Assembly: GCF_002155425.1 (NCBI RefSeq)
Contig: NZ_MUYG01000008.1
Span: 62,001-126,000 of the forward strand
Direction of reading: 5' to 3'
Source: Erythrobacter donghaensis
GTDB lineage: Bacteria > Pseudomonadota > Alphaproteobacteria > Sphingomonadales > Sphingomonadaceae
DNA length: 64,000 nt
Shown here: positions 52,924-61,215 of the stretch, piece after piece
Numbering within the stretch: position 1 is the stretch's first letter
How the letters are laid out: each line of letters opens with the position of its first letter
Notes under the pieces: generated by a model
What the model was told of the DNA's origin: nothing
The model's database searches: none
Seen by the model: the letters and a program-made list of their open reading frames with translations, nothing else
Program-made: the position numbers and the translations under genes

Positions 52924-53688
52924 CTAAACGCCCCGCGCCGGAAGTCCTGCCGCCCGCAGCGCCACGTGGGCTTCGGCGATGGTGTGGTGGCCGAAGTGGA
53001 AGATGCTCGCGGCGAGCACCGCGCTGGCGTGGCCCTTGGTCACGCCTTCAACCAAGTGGTCGAGGCTCCCCACCCCGCCGCTCGCGATCACCGGCACGCT
53101 GACAGCGTCGGCGATTTCACGGGTGAGTGCGAGGTCGTAGCCCTTCTGCGTCCCGTCCCCGTCCATCGAGGTGACGAGCAACTCGCCCGCGCCCAGCCCG
53201 GCGACTTTCAGCGCATATTCGACCGCACCAATCCCCGTGGGCTTGCGCCCGCCATGGGTGAAGATCTCCCAATTGCCGCGCGGCGTGCGGCGCGCATCGA
53301 CGCTGGCGACGACGCACTGGCTGCCGAAGCGCTCGGCGATCTCGCCCACCAGTTCGGGCCGTGCGACGGCGGCGGAGTTCACCGCGACCTTGTCCGCCCC
53401 CGCCAGCAACAGCGCGCGCGCATCCTCGGCGGAGCGCACCCCGCCGCCGACGGTCAGCGGCATGAAGCACACCTCCGCCGTGCGCCGCACCATGTCGAGC
53501 AGCGTCCCGCGCCCTTCATGGCTGGCGGAGATGTCGAGAAAGCACAGCTCGTCTGCACCCGCCGCATCATAGGCGCGCGCCTGCTCGACCGGATCGCCCG
53601 CGTCCTTCAGGTCGACGAAATTGACGCCCTTGACCACGCGGCCATCGGCCACGTCGAGGCAGGGGATGACACGGATGCGCACACTCAT
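52924..53688 (-). CDS. hisF: Imidazole glycerol phosphate synthase, cyclase subunit
   Basis: The 254-residue TIM barrel has [19 protein letters not shown] with catalytic Asp11, [20 protein letters not shown], and [17 protein letters not shown] with catalytic Asp130-region residues. [14 protein letters not shown] is the C-terminal phosphate loop. With HisH it makes IGP and AICAR. The ATG at 53688 overlaps the stop of the small membrane-protein gene (ATGA). Confidence 0.97.
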   Translation of the reverse strand: MSVRIRVIPCLDVADGRVVKGVNFVDLKDAGDPVEQARAYDAAGADELCFLDISASHEGRGTLLDMVRRTAEVCFMPLTVGGGVRSAEDARALLLAGADKVAVNSAAVARPELVGEIAERFGSQCVVASVDARRTPRGNWEIFTHGGRKPTGIGAVEYALKVAGLGAGELLVTSMDGDGTQKGYDLALTREIADAVSVPVIASGGVGSLDHLVEGVTKGHASAVLAASIFHFGHHTIAEAHVALRAAGLPARGV

Positions 53689-53984
53689 CGGGCGGGGCTC
53701 AGGATTACGGTCACTTGCGGCTCCTTGCGCGGGCATTCCTCGCCGCTGCACGTCTTGTCGTCTTGCGCGGCGTGAAAGGCGGCGGGCCACAGGCAGCTGA
53801 GGAAAAACGCCCCCGCCATGCCATAGACCAGCCCATTGTTGCCATAGCGCGGGGCGAGGAAATGCTCCGCCGCCAGCGCCAAAGCCATGAAGACGATGAT
53901 GTTGATGAGCGCAATCTCGACCGTGCCGACCGTCACCCCCGCAAGGAAGGTGAGGCACAGGAAGAGGAAGCCCATCAGGCGCAT
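53685..53984 (-). CDS. Small membrane protein inserted between hisA and hisF
   Basis: The 99-residue protein has three hydrophobic stretches ([40 protein letters not shown] and [18 protein letters not shown]) and a Cys-containing tail ([13 protein letters not shown]). The ATG at 53984 lies just after the hisA stop (TGACATG), and its stop overlaps the hisF ATG. So it is locked into the operon by translational coupling. I recognise no family; a link to histidine synthesis is not evident. Confidence 0.75.
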   Translation of the reverse strand: MRLMGFLFLCLTFLAGVTVGTVEIALINIIVFMALALAAEHFLAPRYGNNGLVYGMAGAFFLSCLWPAAFHAAQDDKTCSGEECPRKEPQVTVILSPAR

Positions 53985-53985
53985 G

Positions 53986-54714
53986 TCACGTCCGCGCGCC
54001 CATCGCAATCGCCGCCGCCAGATCGAGCCGTCCTTCATAGAGCGCGCGCCCGGTGATGACCCCCTCGATCCCCTCGTGCGCGTTGATCGACAGGATGTGG
54101 ATGTCGTCCAGCCCCTTCACGCCGCCGCTGGCGATCACCGGGATATCGACGCGGCGGGCGAGGTCCACCGTGGCCTCGATGTTGACGCCCTTGAGCAAGC
54201 CGTCACGCCCGATGTCGGTGAACAGCAGCGAAGCGACGCCTGCATCCTCGAAGCGGCGGGCGAGATCGGTGACCGGCACGTCGGAGACTTCGGCCCAGCC
54301 CTCGGTCGCGACCATCCCGTCCTTCGCGTCGACCGCGACGACGATGCCGTTCTCCCACTCGCGGGCCATCTCCTTGACGAACTCGGGGTTCTTGAGCGCT
54401 GCCGAGCCCATCACAACCCGTGCGACGCCGAGGTTGAACCAGCCCTCGACCGCGGCCGCATCGCGGATGCCGCCGCCCAGTTGCACATAGCCGGGAAAGG
54501 CCTCGACGATGGCTTCCACCGCCGCCCGGTTGCGGCTTTCGCCCGCGAAGCTGCCGTCGAGGTCGACCACATGGAGGTGCTCCGCGCCGGCCTCGGCGAA
54601 GATCAGCGCCTGCGCGGCGGGATCGTCGCCGTAGATCGTGGCGCGCTCCATGTCGCCTTCAGCGAGGCGGACGACCTGACCGCCTTTGAGGTCGATGGCA
54701 GGGAAGATGATCAA
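53986..54714 (-). CDS. hisA: ProFAR isomerase HisA
   Basis: The 242-residue TIM barrel starts [20 protein letters not shown], with catalytic Asp in AIDLKGG. VQLGGGIRDAAAVEGWFNLG is the N-terminal phosphate loop and TDIGRDGLLKGVNIEAT the second acid segment. The start is best placed at TTG 54714, with GGAG 8 nt upstream and a TTGA overlap with the hisH stop. A GTG at 54723 is the alternative. It isomerises ProFAR to PRFAR. Confidence 0.95.
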   Translation of the reverse strand: MIIFPAIDLKGGQVVRLAEGDMERATIYGDDPAAQALIFAEAGAEHLHVVDLDGSFAGESRNRAAVEAIVEAFPGYVQLGGGIRDAAAVEGWFNLGVARVVMGSAALKNPEFVKEMAREWENGIVVAVDAKDGMVATEGWAEVSDVPVTDLARRFEDAGVASLLFTDIGRDGLLKGVNIEATVDLARRVDIPVIASGGVKGLDDIHILSINAHEGIEGVITGRALYEGRLDLAAAIAMGART

Positions 54715-55337
54715 GGGAACCACTCCAGAAAGCGCCGGAGCGTCGCCAGCCCGTAAGCCTGGCTCTTTTCCGGGTGAAACTGCACGCCGATGATGTTGTC
54801 GCGAGCGACCGCCGCCACCAGCCCCTCGCCGTGATCGGTCATCGCTGCGACATGGTGCGGATCGGTCGCGGCGAAGTGATAGGAGTGGAGGAAATAGGCC
54901 TCCCCCTCCTCAATCACCGGATGATCTTTCGCATGGGGAAGCAGGGCGACGTCGTTCCAGCCCATGTGCGGCACCTTGATCGCCGGGTCGGAGGGCTCGA
55001 TCAGCCGCACCTCGCCCGGGATCCAGCCAAGGCCGGGGGTGGTGCCGTGTTCGAGGCCGCGGTCGGCCAGCAACTGCATACCCACGCAGATGCCGAGAAA
55101 CGGCGCACCACCCACGTGGACGCGCTCGGTCATGGCTTCAACCATATGGGGGATGGCGTTGAGGCCCTCGGCACAGGCCCTGAAGCTGCCGACACCGGGC
55201 AGCACAATCCGGTCGGCGGCGCGCACCACATAGGGATCGGCCGTAACGGTGACCTGCGCTCCCGCCGCCTTCAGCGCATTGTGAACCGAATGCAGATTTC
55301 CGGCCCCGTAATCGACGAGGGCCACAACCTCAGCCAC
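54711..55337 (-). CDS. hisH: Imidazole glycerol phosphate synthase, glutamine amidotransferase subunit
   Basis: The 208-residue class I amidotransferase has [17 protein letters not shown], the nucleophile region [16 protein letters not shown] (Cys in GICVGM), and a late [14 protein letters not shown] with catalytic His and Glu. It supplies ammonia to HisF. The start is GTG 55337, with AAGGGG 8 nt upstream, inside the end of hisB (8-bp overlap). Confidence 0.95.
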   Translation of the reverse strand: MAEVVALVDYGAGNLHSVHNALKAAGAQVTVTADPYVVRAADRIVLPGVGSFRACAEGLNAIPHMVEAMTERVHVGGAPFLGICVGMQLLADRGLEHGTTPGLGWIPGEVRLIEPSDPAIKVPHMGWNDVALLPHAKDHPVIEEGEAYFLHSYHFAATDPHHVAAMTDHGEGLVAAVARDNIIGVQFHPEKSQAYGLATLRRFLEWFP

Positions 55338-55950
55338 CGAGCTGCCCCTTGGTGCTCGGGATCGCACCGCCCTTGCGCGGGTCGCGTTCCACTGCCTGCC
55401 GCATCGCGCGGGCGAAGCCCTTGTAGAGGCTCTCGCAGATATGGTGATTGTTGCTCCCGTAGAGCAGCTCCATGTGGAGCGTGATCCCGGCGCTCTGGCT
55501 GACGGAATGGAACCAGTGCTCGATCAGCTCGGTGTCCCATTCGCCCAGCTTTTCCTGCGTGAACTTCGCCTTCCAAACGAGGAAGGGCCGCCCCGAAATG
55601 TCGAGCGCCACGCGGCTCAGCGTCTCGTCCATAGGCGAGTACGCCGCGCCATATCGCCCGATCCCCGCCTTGTCGCCCAGCGCCTGCGCAATCGCCTGTC
55701 CCAATGCGATCGCCGAATCCTCGGTGGTGTGGTGCTGGTCGACATGGAGGTCGCCCTCGACCTTCATCGTCACGTCGATCAGCGAATGGCGGCTGAACTG
55801 TTCGACCATGTGATCGAGAAAGCCGATGCCGGTGCTGACGTCATAAGCGCCGGTGCCGTCGAGATCGACGTGAATCGCGATTTTCGTCTCGGTCGTGTTG
55901 CGCTCGACAGAGCCGGTGCGCCGAGGGGTTTGGGCGGGGGTGCTGGCCAT
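55330..55950 (-). CDS. hisB: Imidazoleglycerol-phosphate dehydratase
   Basis: The 206-residue single-domain dehydratase carries [19 protein letters not shown] and [20 protein letters not shown] (metal-binding HHxxED). A second copy of the metal motif is [18 protein letters not shown]. It has no phosphatase domain, unlike the E. coli bifunctional HisB. It is first in the his run hisB-hisH-hisA-x-hisF-hisE-HIT. It is divergent from sspB. Confidence 0.96.
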   Translation of the reverse strand: MASTPAQTPRRTGSVERNTTETKIAIHVDLDGTGAYDVSTGIGFLDHMVEQFSRHSLIDVTMKVEGDLHVDQHHTTEDSAIALGQAIAQALGDKAGIGRYGAAYSPMDETLSRVALDISGRPFLVWKAKFTQEKLGEWDTELIEHWFHSVSQSAGITLHMELLYGSNNHHICESLYKGFARAMRQAVERDPRKGGAIPSTKGQLGG

Positions 55951-56099
55951 GGCTTCGCGCTATAGTCCGCCGCGCGCGCATGACAAGCGCCCCCCGCACG
56001 GCACAGGACGGATGAGGCTGGAAAGCCCAGCCAAACCCCACTTGCCAAGCGCCAAGGGGCTTGACCAAGCGCCCGCCGCGCGCCACCACCTCAATCATC

Positions 56100-56579
56100 A
56101 TGAACCCTGACACCCCCGATAGCCTGATCCCCTACGACGAGATCGTGCAGGAAGCCCTGCGTGCCGTGGTCGGCCGGGTGCTGGGTTCGATCGTCAGCGG
56201 CGGCGGCACGCTGCCGGGCGCGCATCATTTCTATATCACCTTCAAGACCGCCGCCCCCGGCGTGTCGATCCCGCCGCACCTGCGCGAACGCTTCCCGGAC
56301 GAGATGACCATCGTGCTCCAGAACAAGTTCTGGGATCTTGAAGTGCTGCCGCACAGCTTCTCGGTCAGCCTGACCTTCAATCAGGTGCCGGCCAAGCTCA
56401 CCATCCCCTTCGGCGCGATCACCGCCTTCGTCGATCCGGCGGTCGATTTCGGCCTGCAATTCCAGGCCGCAGTCGAAGAGCTGGAGCCCGAGGCGCATGA
56501 AGACGCCGAGAATGACGGGCCGGACACCGATCCTGACGGTTCCAATGTCGTCAGCGTCGATTTCGGCCGCAAGAAATAG
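56100..56579 (+). CDS. sspB: SspB family ClpXP adaptor (alphaproteobacterial type)
   Basis: The 159-residue protein has IPYDEIVQEALRAVVGRVLG, GAHHFYITFKTAAPGVSIPP and LTFNQVPAKLTIPFGAITAF, as in SspB-alpha. It ends in an acidic linker and SVDFGRKK, the usual ClpX-binding tail. SspB brings ssrA-tagged peptides to ClpXP. The ATG at 56100 matches the family start but has no clear ribosome binding site; a TTG at 56061 would add 13 basic residues. It is followed by a small gene after 5 bp. Confidence 0.92.
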   Translation: MNPDTPDSLIPYDEIVQEALRAVVGRVLGSIVSGGGTLPGAHHFYITFKTAAPGVSIPPHLRERFPDEMTIVLQNKFWDLEVLPHSFSVSLTFNQVPAKLTIPFGAITAFVDPAVDFGLQFQAAVEELEPEAHEDAENDGPDTDPDGSNVVSVDFGRKK

Positions 56580-56584
56580 CGGCC

Positions 56585-57031
56585 ATGGCGCGGATCGGGC
56601 GGGGGCGACGGGGCAAGAACAAGGCTGGCGCGGCAGATGCGTCAGGCCGGCAACCCGGTTCAGACAAGCGCTCCGACCCCACCGGCCCCGGCGGCCTGCC
56701 TCTCCCAAGCCCGGTCGCGGGCACCAATCTTGTCATCGCCAACATCGTGCTGCGCGCGGCAAGCGGCATGCTGCGCAATCGCATGGAAAAGGGCCTGCTG
56801 ATCAAAAGCTATGACAAGGCCGAGGCGGAAAAGCTGATTGATGGGCGATCGGTCGCCACTAGCATCGCCCTGTGGGGCGCAAGCCGGATTGCCACCCGCT
56901 CGCCCATCGGTCTGGCCGTGGTGGCTGGCGGGCTGGCGGCCAAGGTGTTCTACGATCGCGGCAAGCGGCTCGAGACCAAGCGGCGTGAGCGCAAGGCCAC
57001 TCGCAAGCCCCCCGCCGACAGCGAATCCTGA
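56585..57031 (+). CDS. Conserved small protein, unknown function
   Basis: The 148-residue protein has a basic, low-complexity N-terminus (RRGKNKAGAADASGRQPG) and then ANIVLRAASGMLRNRMEKG. A hydrophobic segment follows (PIGLAVVAGGLAAKVFYDRG), which may be a single helix in the membrane, and the tail is Lys/Arg-rich. It sits between sspB and gmk. I recognise no domain; this context occurs in sphingomonads, as far as I recall. Confidence 0.65.
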   Translation: MARIGRGRRGKNKAGAADASGRQPGSDKRSDPTGPGGLPLPSPVAGTNLVIANIVLRAASGMLRNRMEKGLLIKSYDKAEAEKLIDGRSVATSIALWGASRIATRSPIGLAVVAGGLAAKVFYDRGKRLETKRRERKATRKPPADSES

Positions 57032-57073
57032 CCCGCCCTTGATTTGCGCCCCCGTGTTGGGGCAACGGGGCCT

Positions 57074-57796
57074 ATGGGCGATTCCTCTCACCATTCCGAA
57101 GACCGGCTCCACCGCCGGGGCCTGATGTTCATCCTGTCCTCGCCCTCGGGCGGAGGCAAGACCACGATCTCGCGTAAATTGCTTGAAGTGGATTCGGCAA
57201 TCAGGCTGTCTATTTCAGCTACCACCCGTCCGCCAAGGCCCGGCGAGGTGAACGGGGTGCATTATCACTTCGTCAGCGACGCCGAGTTCGATAAGATGAT
57301 CGAAGATGATGACTTCTACGAATGGGCGCACGTTTTCGGCTTTCGCTACGGAACGCCCAAGGGCACAATCCGTGCAGCCCTCAAGGATGGGCAGGATTTT
57401 CTGTTCGACATTGACTGGCAAGGCACCCAACAGCTTTATCAGAAGGATCAGCAGGACGTAGTCCGGGTTTTTCTCCTTCCACCGAGTATCAGTGAACTTG
57501 AAAAGCGGCTTCGGGGGCGCGGGACGGATAGCGATGAAGTGATTGCGACACGCCTCGCAAAGGCGCGAACGGAAATCAGTCAGAGCCTCCCAGAAGGCGC
57601 TCTTGAAGACTACGAGACCACGAAACTCGCCCGAGCCAAGGCGGAAATCAGTCACTGGGACGGCTATGATTATGTCGTGATCAACGACAACGTGGACGAT
57701 TGCCTCGTTAAAGTGCGTGCCATCCTCGAGGCGGAGCGCATGAAGCGCGCTCGCCAGACGGGACTGATCCCATTCGTGCGCGGGTTGATGATCTAG
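57074..57796 (+). CDS. gmk: Guanylate kinase
   Basis: The 240-residue kinase has P-loop LSSPSGGGKTTISRKLLE, GMP-binding ISATTRPPRPGEVNGVHYHF, and DIDWQGTQQL. It phosphorylates GMP to GDP. The ATG at 57074 leaves a 16-residue N-terminal extension before GLMFILSSPSG. From about 57170 on, codons are clearly less GC-rich at the third position than in neighbours (many TTG, ATC-to-ATT, AAA, CTT), which is unusual here. The next gene is on the other strand. Confidence 0.95.
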   Translation: MGDSSHHSEDRLHRRGLMFILSSPSGGGKTTISRKLLEVDSAIRLSISATTRPPRPGEVNGVHYHFVSDAEFDKMIEDDDFYEWAHVFGFRYGTPKGTIRAALKDGQDFLFDIDWQGTQQLYQKDQQDVVRVFLLPPSISELEKRLRGRGTDSDEVIATRLAKARTEISQSLPEGALEDYETTKLARAKAEISHWDGYDYVVINDNVDDCLVKVRAILEAERMKRARQTGLIPFVRGLMI

Positions 57797-57802
57797 AGCA
57801 CT

Positions 57803-57976
57803 CTATTCGGGCGGCAATTCGTCGGGCCCGCGTCCGGGCTCGTCGATGTCGGGCGGCGTCGGTTCGGTTTCGGGCGGCGAAGGTTCTGCCGGGGTCGGCT
57901 CGGAGGGCGGCGGCGTTTCGACCGGGGCCACATCGGGCTGGATGGTGTCGGGATTGGGCGTCGGGATCGTGGCCAT
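57803..57976 (-). CDS. Small proline-rich protein, unknown function
   Basis: The 57-residue product, from the ATG at 57976, is almost one third proline, with many Glu and Asp (PDVAPVETPPPSEPTPAEPS), and ends in DIDEPGRGPDELPPE. The DIDEPGRGPDE ending is of a type I recall in small sphingomonad proteins. It has no signal or membrane part. A frame 39 nt longer exists but adds MLDARRPESTEAD without support. It converges with gmk. Confidence 0.6.
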   Translation of the reverse strand: MATIPTPNPDTIQPDVAPVETPPPSEPTPAEPSPPETEPTPPDIDEPGRGPDELPPE

Positions 57977-58052
57977 GTCTGCCTCCGTGGATTCGGGCCT
58001 GCGTGCGTCCAACAATCATGCCGCGCCGCAAATGTGCCGGCGCGGCGTGATA

Positions 58053-58751
58053 TTACGCCTCGTCGCCGAATTCCGCGAGGGTTTGCAGATAGGCGTGATC
58101 GCGCACCAGCAGCGCGCGGCCTTTGCGGGCGACGATCCCCTGCGCCTCCCATTCCGACAATAGCCGGCTGACATTCTCGCGCGCGAGCCCGGCGAAGGCG
58201 CCCAGATCGCTCTGGCTCGGGTGGTAGCGCAGGCGGCCGTCTGCGCTGTCGGGATCGACCAGCCGCACCAGCGCGCGGGCGAGGCGCGGGGCCATCGAGA
58301 AGGTGCGGTCGCTCTCGATCACCAGATTGAGCTGCCGCACCCGCCGCGCCAGTTCGCGCATCACGCCTTCGACCGATGCCGGGCTGGCGGTTGCCGCGTC
58401 AAGGAACGTGCGCGAGGGGAGGATCAGGACGCTCGATGGCACCGCAGCGGTCACCGTGGCGGTGCGCGGACCGCTGTCGAGCATCGCGATCTCGCCCACC
58501 AGCTCGCCCGGGCCGCAATAGTTGAGGATGATCTCGCGCCCCCCGGCGCTGACCATGCTGATCTTGAGCCCGCCGGTCAGCACCACCACCGCGAAATCGC
58601 CGGTTTCGTCGCCTTGCGCGATGATCGTCTCGCCCGCACGCAGATCGCGGCGCGTGGCCTTGCGCAGCAGGATTTCCAGCTGATCGGGCGCGAGCGCACG
58701 CAGCAGCGTGTCGGGTGCGAGCCTGCCGATAAGGTCGTCGAGCGTGTCCAT
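58053..58751 (-). CDS. Crp/Fnr family transcriptional regulator
   Basis: The 232-residue protein has a cNMP-binding-like jelly roll (GETIIAQGDETGDFAVVVLT and GPGELVGEIAMLDSGPRTAT at about 82-101). The C-terminal winged helix holds QSDLGAFAGLARENVSRLLS. It lacks the N-terminal Cys cluster of FNR (one Cys only), so it is not an iron-sulfur sensor. GELVGEIAMLDSGPRTATV resembles the CRP phosphate-binding cassette, so a nucleotide ligand is possible. The start is ATG 58751 with a G-run upstream. A GTGAT-N4-ATCAC box lies 89 bp before it. Confidence 0.88.
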   Translation of the reverse strand: MDTLDDLIGRLAPDTLLRALAPDQLEILLRKATRRDLRAGETIIAQGDETGDFAVVVLTGGLKISMVSAGGREIILNYCGPGELVGEIAMLDSGPRTATVTAAVPSSVLILPSRTFLDAATASPASVEGVMRELARRVRQLNLVIESDRTFSMAPRLARALVRLVDPDSADGRLRYHPSQSDLGAFAGLARENVSRLLSEWEAQGIVARKGRALLVRDHAYLQTLAEFGDEA

Positions 58752-58839
58752 GATTCCCCCCGCCGCGACGATATGGCCTCGCCGCGCGCGGGGCAACCGG
58801 GGCTTGCGGAGAGAAAAACATGCGAAAGGGCGCGCTAGC

Positions 58840-58853
58840 GTGATGAACATCAC
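58840..58853. promoter_or_regulatory. Crp/Fnr-type binding box
   Basis: GTGAT-GAAC-ATCAC is a perfect 5-4-5 inverted repeat close to the FNR/CRP-family consensus. It stands between the Crp-like gene (minus strand) and a + strand orphan terminator at 58978. If the regulator binds here it could control itself, an RNA on the other strand, or both. Confidence 0.55.
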
Positions 58854-58887
58854 AGACCGCGCCGCAGGTCGTGGGCAAAAGGGTCTC

Positions 58888-59016
58888 AACACGGCTGGGG
58901 GGCCCGCAAGGGGGGCTCAAGACAGCAAGAGTTTGACGAGGCGACCCAAGCGGGGGGTGCTATGCCTGCCGCTACTTGGCCCACATCCCCGGCGATCCGG
59001 GGGTGTGGGCCTTTTT
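58888..59016 (+). ncRNA. Candidate small RNA ending at an orphan terminator
   Basis: No + strand gene lies upstream within 1 kb, yet a strong terminator ends at 59016. The proposed 5' end is 41 bp downstream of the centre of the FNR-like box at 58840-58853, the spacing of class II activation by Fnr. The span carries G-runs and short stems but no good open frame. This is a context prediction; the 5' end is a guess and I see no clear -10. Confidence 0.35.
58978..59016 (+). terminator. Strong rho-independent terminator without an assigned gene
   Basis: The stem pairs GGCCCACA (58978-58985) with TGTGGGCC (59004-59011), and inside it CCCCGG with CCGGGG; TTTTT follows at 59012-59016. The T-run is only on the + strand side, so it does not serve the minus-strand SDR gene whose stop is at 59039. 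It points to a + strand transcript from the 58860-58980 region. Confidence 0.75.
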
Positions 59017-59038
59017 CGTCACGTTAGCGGCGCTCGGC

Positions 59039-59851
59039 TCAGTGCCCGCCGCCGCTGGGATCGGCGAAGTGATTGGGGAGCAGCGCGTTGACCACGCCGC
59101 CGTCGACCGTCAGCGTCTCGCCCACCACATAATCGCCCGCGCGGCTGCACAGGTAGATCGCGGCGGCGGCCATGTCCTCAGGCGTGCCGATGCGCTTGGC
59201 GGGGATTCCGCTCGCGCTGGCGTCGGGCGCGTCCTTGGCGGCCTTGTTCATCTCGCTCGGGAAGGCACCGGGCGCGATTGAGGTGACGATGATATTGTCC
59301 TGAATCAGCCGCGCGGCCATGCGCCGCGTCAGCTGGATCACCGCCGCCTTGGAGGCCTGATAGGCATAGGTTTCCCACGGGTTGATCCGCTGCCCGTCGA
59401 TCGAGGAGACGTGGATCACCTTGGCCGGATGCCCCTGCTTGCCGCCCGCGACCAGCAGTTCGTGCAGCTTCTGGGTGAGGAAGAACGGCGTCTTGACGTT
59501 CAGGTCCATCGTCCGGTGCCAGCCCGCCTCGGAGAATTCGAGATAGGGCTGGCCCCACGCCGCGCCGGCATTGTTGATAAGGATGTCGAGATGGCTTTCA
59601 CGCGCCTTCAACTCGTTGGCGAGCGCCACCATGCCATCCATCTGGCTGAGGTCGGCGGGGATGCCGATCACGCGGTCCGCGCCAAATTCGTCGATGGTCG
59701 CCTGCATCTGCTCGACCTTCCGCGCCGAGATATAGACCTTGGCGCAGCCCGCCGCGAGCAGACCCTCGACGAACATCTTGCCGATCCCCCGGCTGCCGCC
59801 GGTGACGAGGGCAACGCGGCCTTCGAGGCTGAAAAGTGATTGAATGTCCAT
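59039..59851 (-). CDS. Short-chain dehydrogenase/reductase
   Basis: The 270-residue classical SDR has the cofactor motif VTGGSRGIG at about 16-24, NNAG, catalytic Ser in IHVSSIDGQ, and YAYQASK (YxxxK). A C-terminal DYVVGETLTVDGGVVN closes the fold. It is an NAD(P)-dependent oxidoreductase. With two acyl-CoA dehydrogenase genes upstream on the same strand it may act in fatty acid or steroid/acyl breakdown (inference). A REP-like element separates it from the upstream dehydrogenase. Confidence 0.88.
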   Translation of the reverse strand: MDIQSLFSLEGRVALVTGGSRGIGKMFVEGLLAAGCAKVYISARKVEQMQATIDEFGADRVIGIPADLSQMDGMVALANELKARESHLDILINNAGAAWGQPYLEFSEAGWHRTMDLNVKTPFFLTQKLHELLVAGGKQGHPAKVIHVSSIDGQRINPWETYAYQASKAAVIQLTRRMAARLIQDNIIVTSIAPGAFPSEMNKAAKDAPDASASGIPAKRIGTPEDMAAAAIYLCSRAGDYVVGETLTVDGGVVNALLPNHFADPSGGGH

Positions 59852-59871
59852 GTTTTAAATCTCCATCCCCA

Positions 59872-59948
59872 TCCCGGACTTGATCCGGGACCCCGCTCAC
59901 TTCTTTCCCGCCGCGGGCAAATAGCGGGGCCCCGGGTCAAGCCCGGGG
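59872..59948. repeat. REP-like element with two hairpins
   Basis: TCCCGGA and TCCGGGA (59872-59890) form the first hairpin. CCCCGGG and CCCGGGG (59930-59948) form the second. GGACCCCGC and GCGGGGCC link them as outer pairs. It fills the 108-bp gap before the SDR gene and resembles the widespread sphingomonad repeat with CCCGGACTTGATCCGGG (recollection). A small GGGTAT/ATACCC stem follows at the dehydrogenase stop. Confidence 0.7.
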
Positions 59949-59959
59949 CGGGGTATCAA

Positions 59960-61099
59960 TCAATACCCGCTCAATTCGGCCACGCGGTTGGCGTGATAGT
60001 ATGCGTCGCCGAGGAACTCGGCCAGCGCGCGGTCGCGCTTCATGTAGAGGCCGATGTCGTACTCGTCGGTCATGCCGATGCCGCCGTGCATCTGCACGCC
60101 TTCCTGCACCGCGAGGCGCGCGGTCTTGGCGACCTTGGCCTTGGCGACGCTCGCCATCAATTCGGCGTTGACGCTGCCCGCATCGAGCAGCTGCTGCGCC
60201 TTGATGGTCACCGCGCGGGCGATCTCGACTTCGGAATAGAGGTGGCTGGCACGGTGTTGGAGCGCCTGAAACTCGCCGATCAGCTTGCCGAACTGCTTCC
60301 TCTGCTTGAGGTAATCGACCGTCATGTCCATCGCCCCGCGCGCGACGCCCACGCCTTCCGCCGCCGCGCCGACCCGGCCCGCCAGTAGCATCGCATCGAG
60401 CACGGCACGTCCGCCGTCGACCTCGCCGATCACGGTGTCGCCGTCGAGCTCGACCCCATCGAACTTCGTGTGGGTCGCCATCGAGGAATCGACGAGGCGC
60501 ACTGCGTCATGGCTCATGCCGCTAGCATCCTTGGGGACGGCGAAGAGGGTGATCCCGTCCGCGTCTTCATCGGACCCCGAAGTGCGCGCCGCGACCACGA
60601 TCATGTCGGCGCTCGCGCCCTGAATGACGAAGCTCTTGGCGCCCGAAAGCTTGAAGCCGTTGCCCGACTTCTCGGCACGGGTGGTGATGCGCTCGGGCCG
60701 GTGCTTGGCGGTCTCGTCGATCGCGACCGCGGCCACGGAATCGCCCGCGATCAGCCCCGGCAGATAGCGGCCCCTCAAATCGTCCGAGCCGTGCTTCAGC
60801 GCGGTCGCGGCCAGCACCGAGGAGGTCAGAAACGGCGAAGGCGTGAGGTTGCGGCCGATTTCCTCGAGCACGATCCCGGCCTCGACATGACCCATGCCGA
60901 GCCCGCCGTCGGCCTCTTCCACCAGCATCCCGGTGAAGCCCATTTCGGCCATCTGCTTCCACAGGCCGTGGCCAAAGCCGTCCTTGCAATTGCGGTCGCG
61001 CCAGTGGCGCAGCTGCTTGGCGATATTGCCTTCCTCGGCGATGAAGCCGCGCGCGGTGTCGGCGAGCATCGCCTGATCTTCGTTGTGATACAGGGGCAT
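59960..61099 (-). CDS. Acyl-CoA dehydrogenase (second of two)
   Basis: The 379-residue flavoprotein has the N-terminal helical domain (MADTAR-like MLADTARGFIAEEG), a middle beta-domain (GNGFKLSGAKSFVIQGASAD) and the C-terminal helical domain with QLIGEFQALQHR-type KLIGEFQALQHRASHLYSEV. QEGVQMHGGIGMTDEYDIGL is the usual late ACAD block. It oxidises acyl-CoA at the alpha-beta bond. The ATG at 61099 follows a REP element; the ACAD gene upstream is 116 bp away on the same strand. Confidence 0.92.
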   Translation of the reverse strand: MPLYHNEDQAMLADTARGFIAEEGNIAKQLRHWRDRNCKDGFGHGLWKQMAEMGFTGMLVEEADGGLGMGHVEAGIVLEEIGRNLTPSPFLTSSVLAATALKHGSDDLRGRYLPGLIAGDSVAAVAIDETAKHRPERITTRAEKSGNGFKLSGAKSFVIQGASADMIVVAARTSGSDEDADGITLFAVPKDASGMSHDAVRLVDSSMATHTKFDGVELDGDTVIGEVDGGRAVLDAMLLAGRVGAAAEGVGVARGAMDMTVDYLKQRKQFGKLIGEFQALQHRASHLYSEVEIARAVTIKAQQLLDAGSVNAELMASVAKAKVAKTARLAVQEGVQMHGGIGMTDEYDIGLYMKRDRALAEFLGDAYYHANRVAELSGY

Positions 61100-61120
61100 T
61101 GGTTTTCCCTCCTCCTCATC

Positions 61121-61195
61121 CGTCACCCCTGCGAAGGCAGGGGTCCATCTGGGCCCGCTAGGCAGGATGGATCCCCGCCTTCGCGGGGATGACGG
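61121..61195. repeat. REP-like element with two hairpins
   Basis: CCCCTG and CAGGGG (61126-61143) form one stem, and ATCCCCGC and GCGGGGAT (61171-61190) form the other. CGTCA and TGACG mark the outer ends. It lies between the two acyl-CoA dehydrogenase genes. The pattern CGTCA-hairpin-spacer-hairpin-TGACG is shared with the element at 32767-32870. Confidence 0.72.
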
Positions 61196-61215
61196 CAGTT
61201 GTGCGTGTGTGTGGC

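Noticed and set aside
52614..53102. A protein-coding frame across the hisF-hisE gap
   Set aside because: The frames run through the arms of an inverted repeat and into hisF antisense; the product is repeat-derived, with no start signal.
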